Shown here piece after piece: positions 1-13,328 of a stretch of 64,000 nucleotides of DNA. Under the pieces are notes generated by a model that worked only from the letters and a program-made list of their open reading frames with translations, searched no databases and was not told the origin of the DNA. The position numbers were made by a program, and so were the translations under genes. Position 1 is the first letter of the stretch. Each line of letters opens with the position of its first letter. Source of the stretch: Ceratobasidium sp. AG-K (lineage: Eukaryota; Basidiomycota; Agaricomycetes; Cantharellales; Ceratobasidiaceae); NCBI GenBank assembly GCA_037039685.1, contig JAWNGF010000003.1, positions 5,182,571 through 5,246,570 of the forward strand, read 5' to 3'.

Positions 1-13
1 ATCACGCGATTAG

Positions 14-663
14 GCTACCGAGTCGCTCAGCAAGTTGGTCGGCGACTCTAACAGCGCTCGCCAGCAAATTGCACTGCAAGCTGCAATCAAATTCAACGGT
101 GGTGGACATATCAACCACTCTTTGTTCTGGAAAAACCTTGCACCCGCCAGCGGTGCCGGAGGAAAGCTGAAGCCAGGCCCCCTTGCCGACGCGATCAATC
201 GGTACGCGTCATCCCTCTCAAGATATTCAATTTACGTTATTAATTTTGCGCATATAGTGATTTCGGTTCCTTCGAAAACTTCAAGAAGGAGTTTACTACG
301 GCCTCCCTTGGCATTCAAGGTTCTGGTTGGGGTTGGCTCGTTTTGAACACGAACAATAAGCGTCTCGACATCGTTACCACCCCTAACCAGGACCCCGTTC
401 TTCGTAAGTCAAACTTTTCAATTCTACAAGATCCGAACTCACATGGGATACAGCACCCCACGTCCCTCTATTTGGCGTTGACATGTGGGAGCACGCGTTC
501 TACCTCCAATACAAGAATGTCAAACCCGACGTGAGTTGATGGGTCTGACTCGAGAAATGCTATCTAACTATGAGTCATACAGTACCTCGCTGCTATCTGG
601 AATGTCATCAACTTCGAGGAGGCAGAGAAGCGTTTGAACGAGGGTCTCTCCTCCAAGCTCTGA
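14..663 (+). CDS. SOD2: Mn/Fe superoxide dismutase, 3' part (5' exon outside window)
   Basis: Converts superoxide to hydrogen peroxide and oxygen; the Mn form is usually mitochondrial. Four exons are visible: about 14-201, 258-403, 454-530 and 583-663, with GT-AG introns of about 50 nt. The first follows an intron end (TTAG at 10-13), so the N-terminus and any targeting peptide lie left of the window. The family signature is clear: a [18 protein letters not shown] segment with metal-binding histidines, then SGWGWLV, and the C-terminal [12 protein letters not shown] block with the metal-binding Asp and His. The protein ends in GLSSKL followed by TGA at 661. The join at 403/454 predicts an unusual Pro-Pro before HVPLFG; a slightly different splice is possible. 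Family assignment is secure; mitochondrial location is inferred. Confidence 0.93.
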
Positions 664-3600
664 GTGAGGCAATGTAGTTAAATAACATGTACTGGAATGT
701 CAAAACATGAATTCGGATATCATAGTATAAGGGGTAAGCGTACACAGCATAGGTTCTTAGTAATCGCACTGTCGAAATACAAGTGCGCAAACAAGAGCAT
801 ACGCATACACGTGGGAATGCGTGTGGCTTTGGTTCATATTTGTGTAATTCTAGTTCGTAGTGGTAGTGTCGTTCGGCGAACAGCCGCAAAACCACCCGAA
901 TTGCTCGAGCACAGTATTGTCTTCTAAACTCTATTTCAGTCAGCGCTCGAGAGGTTCGTAGGAACCCGGATGTGACTCACTAGCTCACGGGAAGAATATA
1001 TCTGCAGGAAGCTTGATCAGTGTGTGCTTCATTATTTCGAGCTGGAATTACGAACCTGTGGCGTCTGTATGCGTAGATGGCCCTGACCCCTCGGAACCTG
1101 CGCCGTACGCCCGTGTCGGCCTTCAAGTGATTCTATATGAAGTCGGCCAACCTCCCGCCTAAGAAGAGATCGAAACACGGGTCAATGAGTCGTCCCTCTC
1201 CAACCGACGGCTGACCTACCGTGCGACTTCTAACAAATTGGGAAGCGATCGTTGATCGCCCATTGCCACACAAAAGGCCTACGGTAAGAGCGCTGTCACG
1301 ACTTGGAAACTTATACTTATGTTCTTTGAGCCTTACCTGTGTAAAGAGTCCCCCTTTCTCATTTTCCATCACCTCCTCACCACGACTTCCAGCCGCGAAA
1401 TGCAGCTAACGCATATCGTAGGCAAGAGCAGTATCAGAATTGGAACGCTTACCACTAGGTCATTCGAATCATGTTTGAAATCATCGTCTAGGTTTTTCCA
1501 TTCTTCAGATATTGACCAATATGGCCGTTGTCCGTAGTTGGACACCAATCTATATTTAAGCGCTGCAAGAACAAATGCTCCATTGCTGTCCGTTTTGGTT
1601 GGACAGCCGCGTTCTCACCACAAAAATTATAACCAAAGCAAAACTGGTACAATTGCTTAGATTCAAGTTATCTGGAACCTTAACGCTGCTTACGTCTGTT
1701 AGAATCTAGCGAAAATATCAGCCTTAAACTGTGATAATGATAAATGGTCGGAGTTACTTACCAAGCGCTGAACCGGAGAATCCCGCTCGCGCGGCGATAG
1801 GTACCCGTATAAGTCCTAATTTTGGTGGTTTCAGTCTGTGGAATTAACTCCCTATGTCGCCCCTAACCATTGGACATACATTGCATGATACCCCGCGCGG
1901 ACTCTGGCGCTTATTGTAGTCATATGGGAGGTCTAGATGCGGCGGCGCTTATTAGGAGATAGTAGGTCGCTGGATGCTGTGAACGAGATAACTAACATTC
2001 TATAGTTTTATCATTACTATCATATACCCCGTGTCCTTGTACTATTCGTGATATAAGCGAAAGCGCTGCAAAGAGTGAAAGCACAACATACTATATATGG
2101 TTGTTGGCACAGGGTTACTGGTCACGCGGCTCAATGCGTTTTCCTAACCGCATGTTAGCCGTACGGATTGACTATAGCGTATCTGCACTGACTATATTTT
2201 CCTTGTCGGCCATGTCATTCGACACTTCACTAATATTTTTTTTCTCAAACCCAGCAACGACGAGAGTCGAATGCATATTAACACGGTCCTGATCGCCTCT
2301 AAGGTGTTCTAGCCTCTCAATTTGCTCAAATTGGTGGGAAACATTAAGTCCGGTAGTCGCAGCATCGTATCTCTGAGTGACCTGAATTACTGAGATCAAC
2401 TAACCGGTGCCATAACTGAGATTTGTCAAACGGCGTACCAAGGTAGCCTTGGGCGTGCCCCATCTACTAGGTCTCAACGAGATCCCATGGAAGCCCTTCA
2501 ATAAGGAGGATTCACCCTTTGGGCCTAAAAAGCCGTTTCGGAGGGGGTGACATCTGTTTTCATAATCGAGGTTGGGCGAATGCGTGCTGAAACTACAAGG
2601 ATCGAAAAAGTAGTCGGTTAGCAAAACGAAGTAAAATCAAGGCCAGGACCGATGTAATTGATTGCTAGGCCAGTGCACCAACAAGCAGAAGACATCGATT
2701 GATCTGTTCTACTAGCACCCGCTACCTCGAAGGGACTGAGGGATCATCATCAGAAATGGAGAGCTGGACCATGTTTAGGCTACGCCAATAAGAGATGGTA
2801 TGTCGGCTACCGGTGGTTTGAATGGGATTATAATATAGCGTGTAAGATTATGCGCTCTGGAGGGAAGGAAAGGGTGGAGGGCGAGGTAACGTGGGAATAA
2901 ATTACACATCACCAAATGTACCAAACACTCAGAGTCGCCCATCAGTGCTCCTAAATGAGAAACGCAAATAGCCCCGAAAAAGGAGATCGCGAGGTTAAGT
3001 AACTGGCTCACGGTCCCTTGCCGACCATGCACTCAGAGGTAGGTCAGACTACTCCCCAGATTGTTAGAGTTTTATTGCAGAGGGATCAAATACGATACTA
3101 CATGCTACGTGCCCCACAGCAAGGTCTCTGAAGCAAACTGTTCTGAAACCACCCAAGCGCCTAGAGATGGCAGCATCCTCTGTAATAAAGCCAAAATATG
3201 CACCGAATCGGAATTGGAACCTCTCTGCGCTCGTCTACAAACTCACAATCAATTTTTTATATCTAAAATGGCCGGTCGTACACGAGCAAGAAGTTTTTTT
3301 AGGCTATATGCGCTACTTACCAGGCTCACGCGAGGACACGGGAGATTCGACTCCATCCAGGCACAGTACGACCGGCAAACGGAGGCGGGATTTGGCAACC
3401 TGGATAGAAATCGGAGGTGATATGCGCAGAGAGTGGCAGAGTCTAAACCAGCACAACAGGGGGTACGACGTTGACCAAAAGTCGACCCTGAAGTAGAACG
3501 CACATCGCGCTGTCCAAAGATAAAAGACGAAAACACGGCTTTTGATTGCGGATTGAGTAATACATACAGTGTACCTACATAATACATGCATCTCCAGGAA

Positions 3601-5386
3601 GCCAGCCTTGGGCGCTGTCTATAAGCGCATACATGCTGACGGATTTTACGCCAGGGATTCATACTACTCAACTACGGCCAAAGGTATATAGCTATCTATA
3701 ACATACGCATGTCGGTGGACTTATGCCTGCCCCATTGCTTGAATACACTCGGATAAACCAGTACCACAACCACTCCTAAACTCGAGTGTTGACACCAAGG
3801 TGACTGTCCAAAGGTCGGCGCTCTGAGCTCGAAACCTCCATAAAATCTAGAGTCAGATCCCAGTCGTCGGCAAAATATGGGGGTAACCTTTGTGCATGTC
3901 TAGCATTGATATCTACCCGCGTCAACAAGCGTCGGCTAAGATATGAGGTTTATTATCATGTTTCGCTGGCGAGCGAAAAAGCCCCCGTATCGTGTGGAGA
4001 CCGGGGCTCATAGTACGCATGTGAAACAATAATTCTGGCCAGCAATCCAACTTTTGTATGGATAAAACGCAACAGATGGCTTGATAAATCATCGGAATGA
4101 TGGTGTAGAGTCCAATATACGCAGCTTCATGCCTCATTTGGAGTCAGGTCACTTGACGCATTCGACTGCTTCGATAGTGCGAACACCTCGGGTAAACCGA
4201 AACGGATTGCAATAGTGACCTAAACTTAATGTTGGGGGCGAGTGGAATATAACCGGGCCTCGTGCAACTCCCGTACATTGCGATTGCGAGAGGGTCCGAA
4301 AGTGAACAGCCGGAACCTATTCGAGCAGAGTCAAATGAAATTAGCCGGGATCATACTTCTACTTATCGACACAACATACGATTGATTGACTGGGCGAAAA
4401 TAGATCGACGCTTCTCAGCGATATAAGATGCTCAACAGCTTGCGCGGATGGCGGAAGCGTCAAGGTTCCTTACAGGAGGGTTCGGTCGATCGTGCAGGGT
4501 GTTGTTCCCTAGGCCGTTCGGGCCCAAATTCATTGAAGTTGGTGGTTACTATGATGTAGGTGTGCGCTAAAGATAATATATGCGCCGTACCGGTCGGTCC
4601 CTGGTTCACGACCGGCATTATGCGAGTTTCGTATTGGTGTATAGTGTGTCGATTGGTATACTTTGTATTTTGCGACGTCGGAGCCTGAATTTGCTTGGTA
4701 GGACTCGGGAATGAGACGGCCGCCGAGTCCACCACGCTATAGGCCCAAGCGATCTCTGATTCGTCTAGTTGAAAATAATTTCAGTCAATTCAAGTGGACC
4801 AACCTACGCTACCAGTGGCCAACGACTACACGAGAAAATCTCATCTAAAAACACTGAGCTAGTAGCCGCCGGTTGAGCGCGACAGTTACCTGGAGACGGT
4901 CTTCTCGAACAGGACCTGATGTATACGGCGTTATCGTTCGTACAGGGACCAATCTCAGGATAAGACAGCCCGGCGTGTGAAGGCCTGCGTCGTATCAGCG
5001 GCTTAGTAAATGCGACCGGGAGCAAGTCGACCAATGTGTTGCCTGGTCATGACGTAATAAAGCTGTAGGTGGAACAAGGAACCGAGGTCTGTCTGAGCGT
5101 GCAAAGAGACATTCCTGATAAATTCCATCGAAGTAATTAGGTGGTGCCTCGCGTTGCACTGCGCATGCTCGTGGACGGTTATGCGTTTTTTTTACGGGGG
5201 AACAATGAGCCGGCCGAAAGCCGGCGGCAAGCGGCGGTACATAAAGGAAGTTGCCTTGTCGACGGCGCCTTAAAGCGCCGATAGTCTGTTGCCTACTGCG
5301 CCCTACTTTAAACCCCAGCACTCGTTCTCTCATCTAGGTCTCTCTCACCGCAGGCGGTTACGCAGGTCGTCACCAGAATACTCAGC
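664..5386. other. 4.7 kb without recognisable genes
   Basis: Apart from the SOD 3' UTR at the left and the NADPH oxidase promoter/5' UTR at the right, I see no protein I recognise, no transposon hallmark and no convincing tRNA. The longest open frames (for example the minus-strand 3249-3671) have no family features, and base composition looks unstructured. A small perfect inverted repeat, GCTGTCC/GGACAGC, lies at about 1584-1606. Confidence 0.5.
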
Positions 5387-7707
5387 ATGAATCGCACCGA
5401 CGGACTCGATTTCGCAGACCGCGACCCCCACCCAGGCGCCGATGCCCACCCCGATGTCCCCAGCTCCACCCTCCAGCGCAACAAGACCGAGCGCGGCCGT
5501 CTCCAGGGCCTGATGCGCGTCAACTCGACCAATGGCGGCAGTTCTACTCCCAGTAGCATCAAGAGAAGTGGCACCATTGGCGCTCTGCGCACCAAGTGGG
5601 CCCACTGGATGGTCAACGACGGTGGCCGCCAGCTCTTTTTCGGCGTATACATCTTTTTGCACATGCTCGTCTTTGCCATGGGCTTCATCCACTATGACCT
5701 CAAGGACAACTCGGTTGGTGCCCGGCAGTTGTTTGGCATAACTTTTCGTAAGTTGTTTGTTTATCTTTTTACTCTGGCTAACTCGCCGTAGCCATTGCCC
5801 GTACTGCTGCGCTCGTGCTGCACGTTGACGCTGCGTTTATCCTCCTCCCCGTCTGCCGCAACTTTATCTCGCTGCTCCGTGTCTCCCCCCTCGGCGACAT
5901 TATCCCCTTCGACAAGAACATTACGTTCCACAAGGCCACGGCATGGTCCATTGTGCTGTTCTCGGCCGTGCACATCCTGGCCCACATGGTCAACTTTGTG
6001 CGTCTCGGTCTGACCCAGACAAAGCAAATCGGCCCTCTGTTGCTCCTGTTTATCCGCGCCAACTTTGCCACTGGTCCTGGTCTTACCGGCTGGATTATGA
6101 CAGCTGCACTCGGCGTCATGGTCTGGTACGCAATGGAAAAGCGCAGACGTGCAAACTTTGAGCGCTTCTGGTGAGTCTACAAACAGCTGAATGGAACGTT
6201 TGCTCATGTCGTCGCAGGTACTCGCACCACTTGTTCATCGTCTTTTTCATCAACTGGCAGCTCCACGGCATGTTCTGCATGATCAAGCCCGACAGGCCCC
6301 CGTACTGCAACTTCAACACCATTGGTGTCTTTTGGGTACGTTGCCCGCTTGCCGTTATACTCTGGCTAACTCTCCCCAGCGCTACTGGCTCGTTGGTGGT
6401 GTCATCTTCATCTACGAGCGTATTCTCCGTGAAGTTCGCTCCCGCCACCGCACGTACATCTCCAAGGTCATCCAGCACCCGTCCAAGGTCATGGAGGTCC
6501 AGATCAAAAAGGTTCGTCGTCATGCATTCCATCAGATATGGTCGCCAACACAATAGGCTTGCAGGAAAAGACAACGACCCGCGCCGGACAGTACATCTTC
6601 CTCAACTGCCCCGAGGTCTCCTACTTCCAGTGGCATCCGTTTACCCTCACCTCGGCCCCGGAGGAGGATTACATCTCGGTGCACATTCGTGTCGTCGGCG
6701 ATTTCACAACCGGTTAGTCTTTTGCCAAGGCAACTCGGCGGACTGCTGACCAATCTTGCTGTTGCTGCGCTCTGTCTCGCCGCGGTTCTATTTTTGCCTC
6801 GGACATACTCTCGCTCGACTACAAACCAAATAGCGTTCTCCAAGGCGCTTGGATGTGATTTCGATGCCAAGGGTGATAAGGGCGACAAGGGTGACAAAGG
6901 CGAAAAGTCCAAGGTGGTCGGCACCCAGGCCAACCCTCCGATCAATCGTGTGTTGCCCCGTGTCATGGTCGATGGGCCGTTTGGCTCTGCCAGTGAGGAC
7001 TTCTTGAAGGTCGGTTTGAGCGTGATTGCAAGAGCTTGGGACTAACGTTTGCATAGTTTGAGACGGTCCTGCTCGTCGGTGCTGGTATCGGTGTCACACC
7101 ATTCGCATCCATTCTCAAGTCGATTTGGTACCGGATGAACAACTTCAACGACTCCAAGCCCACTCGTCTGTCCAAGGTACGCCCACCCTAACTACACATG
7201 CCATGTCCTAACCCGCCCCAGGTCTACTTTACATGGGTCATCCGTGACTTTGGCACCGCCGAGTGGTTCCACTCGCTCCTTCACGCCATTGAAGAGCAAG
7301 ACACCCAGAACCGCATCGAGATTTCGATCTACCTCACGGCCAAGATCAAAGAGGATGACATGAACAACATTCTCGTAAGTCGCTCATCAAAGTTCATTAT
7401 TACAGCGCTAACCCGCTACAGGTGCAAGACGTTGGAGCCGAACGCGATGCCATTACCTCGCTCCGTGCGCCCACGCATTTCGGTCGTCCCAACTGGGACC
7501 GCGTGTTTTCGAGTATTGGGCAGAAACATCCCGAGACGGACGTTGGTGTCGTACGTACCTTCCCCTCTCCCTTATATACATACAACCAATAACTGTGTGT
7601 AGTTCTTTTGCGGACCGGCAGCACTCTCCAAGACGCTCAAGGCCATGTCGAACAAGTACACCCAGCCCCAGGGCACGCGTTTCTTCTTTGGCAAGGAGAA
7701 CTTCTAG
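5387..7707 (+). CDS. NOX: NADPH oxidase (fungal NOX, gp91phox family)
   Basis: Passes electrons from NADPH through FAD and two haems across a membrane to make superoxide; in fungi it acts in hyphal differentiation and infection structures. Ten exons (5387-5747, 5792-6170, 6218-6335, 6380-6511, 6565-6712, 6834-7009, 7057-7176, 7222-7374, 7422-7550, 7603-7707) sum to 1821 nt, 606 aa. Six membrane helices include the bis-histidine haem ligands in FHKATAW/VHILAH and YSHHLF/LHG. The FAD motif [22 protein letters not shown] motif [12 protein letters not shown] near the C-terminus and terminal ...GKENF are present. A roughly 70-residue N-terminal extension precedes the first helix, which favours the NoxB subgroup, but I cannot settle NoxA versus NoxB. 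Odd: a collagen-like DKG triplet run (about 6870-6910) sits in the loop before VDGPFG. No EF hands, so not NoxC. Confidence 0.96.
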
Positions 7708-10082
7708 TCGTTCTTTATTGTTTTACAATAATGTGGTTGTATATACGATTCGTCTTTTTGCTTTGTGTGTAGTGTGGATAGAATCGACTGGATTTATGCA
7801 ACGTGGAGGTTGGTGTGACTTGAGGCTGGGGACTGGTCAGAAAGAGCGGTCGTGTTGCCCTAGTGGTACATTCGTCGGGCTGATCCGGATGATGCAAGGG
7901 TGTATGACGAGCCCGTGGTCTAGCCAGGCCAAGGGCCGAGTGGAGGTCGACGGGACATCAGGAGTCGAACGCGAGTGTGATGGCAAGTGTCGGCGTTTAC
8001 AGGACGAGTGTATGACTTGCCAGATTACTCGGATTCGAGGAAAGGTTGTCCACTACGTACAGGAGGGACGGTATGTATACAGGGACAAAGGAGTTTTAGG
8101 GCGTGTATAGGGAATAAACGAGTGAGACTAATGGATTAGACGAGAGAGGAAGATAACGAGTGTAATGAAGATTATGTAACTGAAGAGCTACGAGTGGCGA
8201 CTGTGTTTGTGTGTGAGGTCCGCGCGCGCACCTCAGGCCGAGAGATCCAGGGGATAACCAAGGGCCGGTGTGACCGGTATTACCGGTAGCTGCCTCTTGC
8301 CTAGGTATTTGCTCCGTTGGGCGCCGCAGCACGGGCTCGGTGGACATCTCGTTGAGAAGCGTTGGGTTGGTGGATAACGAATGCGTACATCCGGCGGTAT
8401 CCCCGACGGTTGGACTGTATTTGGTGCCTTATTCGGCGTTCAGCGCTCGTTCTGTTTCAATTTCCTGACGATTGTCGTCCCAGCGCACCTTTGGCATTCT
8501 AATTGTGTTGTGTTGCTCCCTTGTATGCGTGCCCAGTGTTTCCATACCATATTGCCTGATCTGTCTACGAGTCGATTCCCTTGTGCGTTAGTCGTCTCTG
8601 CTTGAGCGACTCGCCTGCTCCTAGATACGAATCCTGGATCCTATTTGCATTTTATCGTGAAATTCAGACGTATATCGGAGTACTAGGGAGGTTGACATCT
8701 ACCGTGCAGGGCCCGGTGATGTCGCTCTTGAGGCTCAGACACGTTCTACCCGTTAGCTAAAGATGCACCGACGAGTACACACATTTCCAAGGTACATAGC
8801 TGCCTACTGGTTTACACGTTTATTCTCGACCCCAAAGCTTTGCTACGAGCGGCGGACCTGAATGACTGGCTATGGGATTCGAGCTGCTGGAACTTTGAGC
8901 CTTGAATATAATTTATCCGGTTCCGCTCAACCCTAACCCTCGAGTTTGAGGTAAAAGTCCAACCTTTTGCCTTGAGCGAGTACTTGCCTCCGTCTCGCAT
9001 AGGGCGGGGAAAGATTTCCTCGGCGAGTAGACAATCCAGCACACACCAAGAAGTTCCGTCCAGCGGATGCTCACACTCCGGCCTTCGTATTCTCCCGTTG
9101 CGTTACATGTATGCCCCCCTATCGCGGGCCGCGCAATTGACTACTCCACGCGGGTATCTCCGATAACTGGTGCTAATTAGCCGTTGTAAACCCGCACTGC
9201 GTCACGCTAAGGTTCATGTATGCGGCTCTAGTGAGAGCCTGGACAAGCCAGGGTGAGCTTTAAGCCGCGACCGACTGCGACCGACTGCTTGTCGATTATT
9301 CTGATCACAGGGACCATGCCGGCCGTTACTTCTGTCGTACGCTAACCCCGCCGGCATTCACCACGACGCAGACGTTGAATATGTGGGCCACATTGCCGGT
9401 TAATTCGGGTAGCGAGTCGGCGAATGAGCAGGCGGCACGTGACCGGCCCGGCAGCCTTGACTCCCTTCTCCGCCTCCATGTCCATGTTCGCAACATCGAG
9501 CCGGTTGTGATTGATTCCACAGGCCAAACGACTTCTAAGCAATGTGCATTTTATTGACAGGATAACAACAGGGGTGGCAAGGCCACAGTGTTTAGGTACC
9601 CTTGACGTTTAATGCCGCAGGATGGCGAGCCTATCGAAGGTTCGTTGGAGTTCGTTCGGACTACCGCCGGCCCCGCCCGCTCTAGGACTTTCTCAATGGA
9701 ACATTGGCGCTGCGTATTTGTATTCAACAAGCGAATACCGGGTATTTTGGCTCGAAAGAAGCAGGGCTTGACCCAACTTGTCCATCAGCTGATTCGCTTC
9801 TCGCCGAAGTTGGACGATTGGAGCATGCCTCGAACTTGGCATGCGGGTTTTGGTGACCGGCTACAGGTTCCTCCCTCGAGAGGCATCGCGGTTACAAGCT
9901 CCTAAACCCGGATGGAGTCTTGGCGTCATGCATTCCGACTTCGATCTGGAGCGATTCCTCGACAGCCGGCTCAAATAACAGAGCAGCGTGTGTACAGCAT
10001 GGTACGGCAGAGCTGAGGAGCCCCGCAAGCCAACCTCTTGTCACTCTTGGATTTCTTACGACATTCTCGTTTGCGCTTCGAA
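7708..10082. other. 2.4 kb intergenic, no gene recognised
   Basis: Contains the NOX 3' UTR and, presumably, the transporter promoter. Around 9375-9560 and 9612-9905 there are short plus-strand open stretches separated by an intron-like GTACCC...GCAG segment; they could be remnants of a coding region, but I recognise no family. A 10 bp direct duplication (GCGACCGACT twice) lies at about 9267-9287. Two telomere-like CCCTAA units at about 8930 are too few to mean anything. Confidence 0.4.
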
Positions 10083-12218
10083 ATGGTTAGTGACAAGCAA
10101 TTATTGTTCGTTGGAACATTGCTCACCCTTCGACGACAATAAGCCGTTCTTCCATGACGAGTCTCACCCTGACCCTCCAGAGGTTCGCAACTGGCGGGTC
10201 CATCTACTTGCGATATCGGTTAGCATGGGTGCCGCCGCCAGTACGTCCAATCAGCTTGTTTGATCCTGACTCCCTTGTCTGATCGAGTTGCGTAAACTTG
10301 CTAGTGGGTTACGACACGGGCGTGATCGGCGGTACACTTGCTCTACCGTCCTTCCGGAGGGATTTCGGCCTTGATCGAGCCTCGCAGACGGAACGTGATA
10401 CGCTCAGCGGAAACATTGTTTCGACTTTCCAGGTGTGTGGCCTTGCCTGAGTTTGGACGAATCGGTAACTAATGTTTCTATACAATCAGGCTGGAACATT
10501 CTTTGGGTCACTGTTGACTTTTCCGCTCGTCGAAAAGTATGGCCGCGTCAGAGGAATGTTTGCAGCCGGCCTGGTATTCATGGTCGGCGCGGTGCTTATG
10601 ACAGCGGCCAATGGACACTTGGGTATGATTTACGCCGGGCGAGGCATAGCTGGACTGGGCATTGGTACGTGCATCTGTTTTCACCTTTCATGCCGACTCA
10701 CCCTATTCTAGGTTCGGCCTCACTCATTATTCCTGTCTACATTGCTGAAATTGCGCCCCCATCGATCCGTGGCCGTCTTGTTGGAATCTTCGAAATCCTC
10801 TCCCAGGGCGGGAGCATGCTCGGATTCTGGATCAACTATATTGTTGATCGCACAGTTAGTGCCAACACCAAGACTCAATGGATCATACCTCTCGCCCTGC
10901 AAATGGTCCCTGGATTGTGCTTGCTCCTTGGCGCGGCAACAGCCACGGAAAGCCCCAGGTGGCTCGCCAAACAGAATCAGTGGGACAAGGCGCGGAAAAA
11001 CCTCCATCACTTGAGGCAATTGCCAGCAGACTCAACATACATCGAAGCGGAACTACAAGGTACATTTAACTGTGGCTATTTAACTAGGGAGGTTGCTGAT
11101 GGTACTTGTTAGGTATCAGAGACCAAATCGAGAACGAAAATATGTTGGTTGGATCAGCTGGCCGCTCACGGTGGAGTAGCTTCAAGGAATTATTCCTCAA
11201 GGGCAATCGAAACCGTGTCGCCATTGGCCTGACGCTCATGATGTGCCAGAACATGACTGGTGTCAATGTGAGTCTGTCACATCACTCGCTCGCATTGACT
11301 ATACTCAACCTTACCCCCGTCCAGATTATTACCTACTACTCTCCGCGTATCTTTGAGACCCTTGGTCTAACAGGTACCTCGACGAAGCTCTTTGCTACCG
11401 GGTTCTACGGAGTCGCCAAAACCCTCGGCATGATCATCTTTTCCGTTTGGCTCGTCGAGAGGATTGGTCGTCGCAAGGGCCTTATTGTACGTCTTCTCGA
11501 ACTTGGATCTTGAGCTGAATAATAACTCGCTTCTGGCGTCCAGTTTGGCGGATTTATTGGCTCTTTACCCATGTGGTATATTGGGGGCTACGTCTTTGTC
11601 GCTGACCCTGCTACGAAGGCTGCCGCTGGACAATACACTCGTAATGGATGGGGGTATTTGGCTATGGTATGCGTGTATCTCTATGGTCTGATCTATTGCA
11701 TGACCTGGCAAGGTATGTCGCTCCCGATGATATATGAGTTTGGCTGAAGACGTAAGCAGGTATTACCTGGGTTTACTGCTCCGAAATCTTCCCTATTCGT
11801 ATCCGTATGCTCTGCGTGGCCCTCACTACTGCGGACCAGTGGCTATGGTCGTTTATCGTGTCACGTACTACGCCTTATATGATCACTAGTCTTGGGTATG
11901 GTAAGTAGCTTGCCGGACATTATGCCCATGTGCTGTAGCTCAAACCAATATTTAGGCACCTACTTTTTCTTCGCATCACTTATGATTGTATTCGGCGCCT
12001 GGGCATATTTCTTTATTCCCGAGACCAAAGGAAAGACGCTTGAAGACATGGACAGTATCTTTGGCGTACCACATGCCGAGGCCAAGCATGAAAGCGATCA
12101 CGAGTCGTCAGTCGGCGATACCCGCCGCGTGAGTGGCTATGATGAAGATATCAAACCAGAGATCGAGCAGCACGAGTTCAGTGACAAGACCGAGGATGGT
12201 GTGCGCGAGCAGCGCTAG
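10083..12218 (+). CDS. MFS transporter, quinate/sugar permease type
   Basis: A 12-helix plasma-membrane proton symporter of the sugar porter family; the closest pattern I know is the fungal quinate/hexose permease group. It is cut by about eight short introns. Seen: MGYDTGVIGG in helix 1, a VEKYGR loop after helix 2, AGRGIAGLGIGSASLIIPVYIAEIAP in helices 4-5, PESPRWL-like TESPRWLAKQ, CQNMTGVN, the VERIGRRK loop, a GITWVYCSEIFPIRIR segment and the sugar-porter end PETKGKTLEDMD. The cytoplasmic tail is acidic and hydrophilic. The start is uncertain: the open frame into EVRNWRVHLLA has no upstream ATG, and one solution is a one-codon first exon ATG at 10083 with a GTTAGT intron to 10143. Substrate is inferred only from family resemblance. 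Confidence 0.85.
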
Positions 12219-12505
12219 GAGCTTAGGAATGGGTTGCTGTTCTTTGGTGCCACTCTGCAGATAAACCAAACCTATTCATTCGACTGTGTACTTTTACTGT
12301 ATGAATACATAAAAAAAGAGTCCAAGCCAGACGATCTCGGGGGCGTTGTCTGAAATGATAGACATCACGTGAAAATGCGGTCTTTTCTGCTTGACCTCAT
12401 CCGAGAGTTGACAAATTTACAGCTAGGTTGGTCGCCGACTAAACTCAGAATTAACATCCGGTAGCTCTGACGACGCCCCCTCCCAGAAGGTACTCAACTG
12501 TAGTC

Positions 12506-13328
12506 ATGTTCGAGTTTATACCCCCAGAAAAGCAAGACCCTACACATTTGAAGTGGATGCGCGAGGCGCTTCGCATGGTGAGCGAAATTTAATGGTAAAG
12601 TTGGCCGTGAACAACCATATAGGCCGAGGAAGCGATGGAGGCACGCGAGGTTCCCGTTGGATGTGTGTTTGTTCGCAATGGTGCAGCTATTGCCTGGGCT
12701 AGAAACAGAACGAACGAGCTCAGGAATGTATGGCCTACCACCGCTTCGAGACGTAATCATCCATTAATACGCTAGCATACAAGGCCACTCGACACGCCGA
12801 ACTAGAAGCCATCGATGAAATCTTCGCTAATCCCTCGTTAACACCCGTTCCTATCCCTGCGTTGCCGCTTTCTCAAACGGACTTGTACGTGACAGTCGAG
12901 CCTTGCATCATGTGTGCCAGTGCACTACGTCAATTAGGGCTTAGAGCAACTTATTTCGGTGCAGCTAATGAACGATTCGGAGGATGTGGGAGCGTTCTAG
13001 ATGTCAACCACCGGTATGTTTGGCTCGGGGCGAATGAGTCAACTTGCGGCTATTGAGCTCGCTAATTTTGCCTAGGGAAACTTTAACACAGCCACAGTAT
13101 CCTGCATCGTTCGGGTATCTACGAGAGGAGTGCATCATGATCCTGCGGAGGTTCTACATAACCGAGAACTCGAATGGTTAGTGTCTACGGCTCTCAATCT
13201 GTTGACCCTGGGTAACGTCCCAATTCGTTGTAGCTCCAGCACCCAAGACGAAAGCCAGGCGCATACTCAAAACCCATATTGCGGACCCAAATGAAACCAA
13301 GCGACCGTCAAGTCGTTCGGAGAACTAG
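12506..13328 (+). CDS. TAD2: tRNA-specific adenosine deaminase catalytic subunit (Tad2/ADAT2)
   Basis: Deaminates adenosine 34 to inosine in the anticodon of several tRNAs, normally as a heterodimer with Tad3. Five exons (12506-12577, 12623-12727, 12784-13013, 13076-13176, 13234-13328) total 603 nt, 200 aa. The deaminase zinc site is complete: HAE within [10 protein letters not shown] with the proton-shuttling Glu, and PCIMC within [12 protein letters not shown]. An EVPVGCV segment and a GGCGSVL loop are typical of TadA/Tad2. The tail after YITEN is basic. The intron 12728-12783 must end at ACAAG to keep the conserved N-x-T-R-HAE order. It is 287 bp downstream of the transporter on the same strand and tail to tail with RPP1. 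Confidence 0.93.

Noticed and set aside
3249..3671. 140-codon minus-strand open frame
   Set aside because: No recognisable domain, Cys/Arg/Ser-rich random-looking text, no codon bias or intron support, and the opposite strand is equally open.
7900..7990. tRNA-like segment with TGGTCTAGC and a TTCGA box
   Set aside because: The box elements are on opposite strands or wrongly spaced, and no acceptor stem can be drawn.
8925..8942. Telomere-like CCCTAACCCT
   Set aside because: Only two units; expected by chance.
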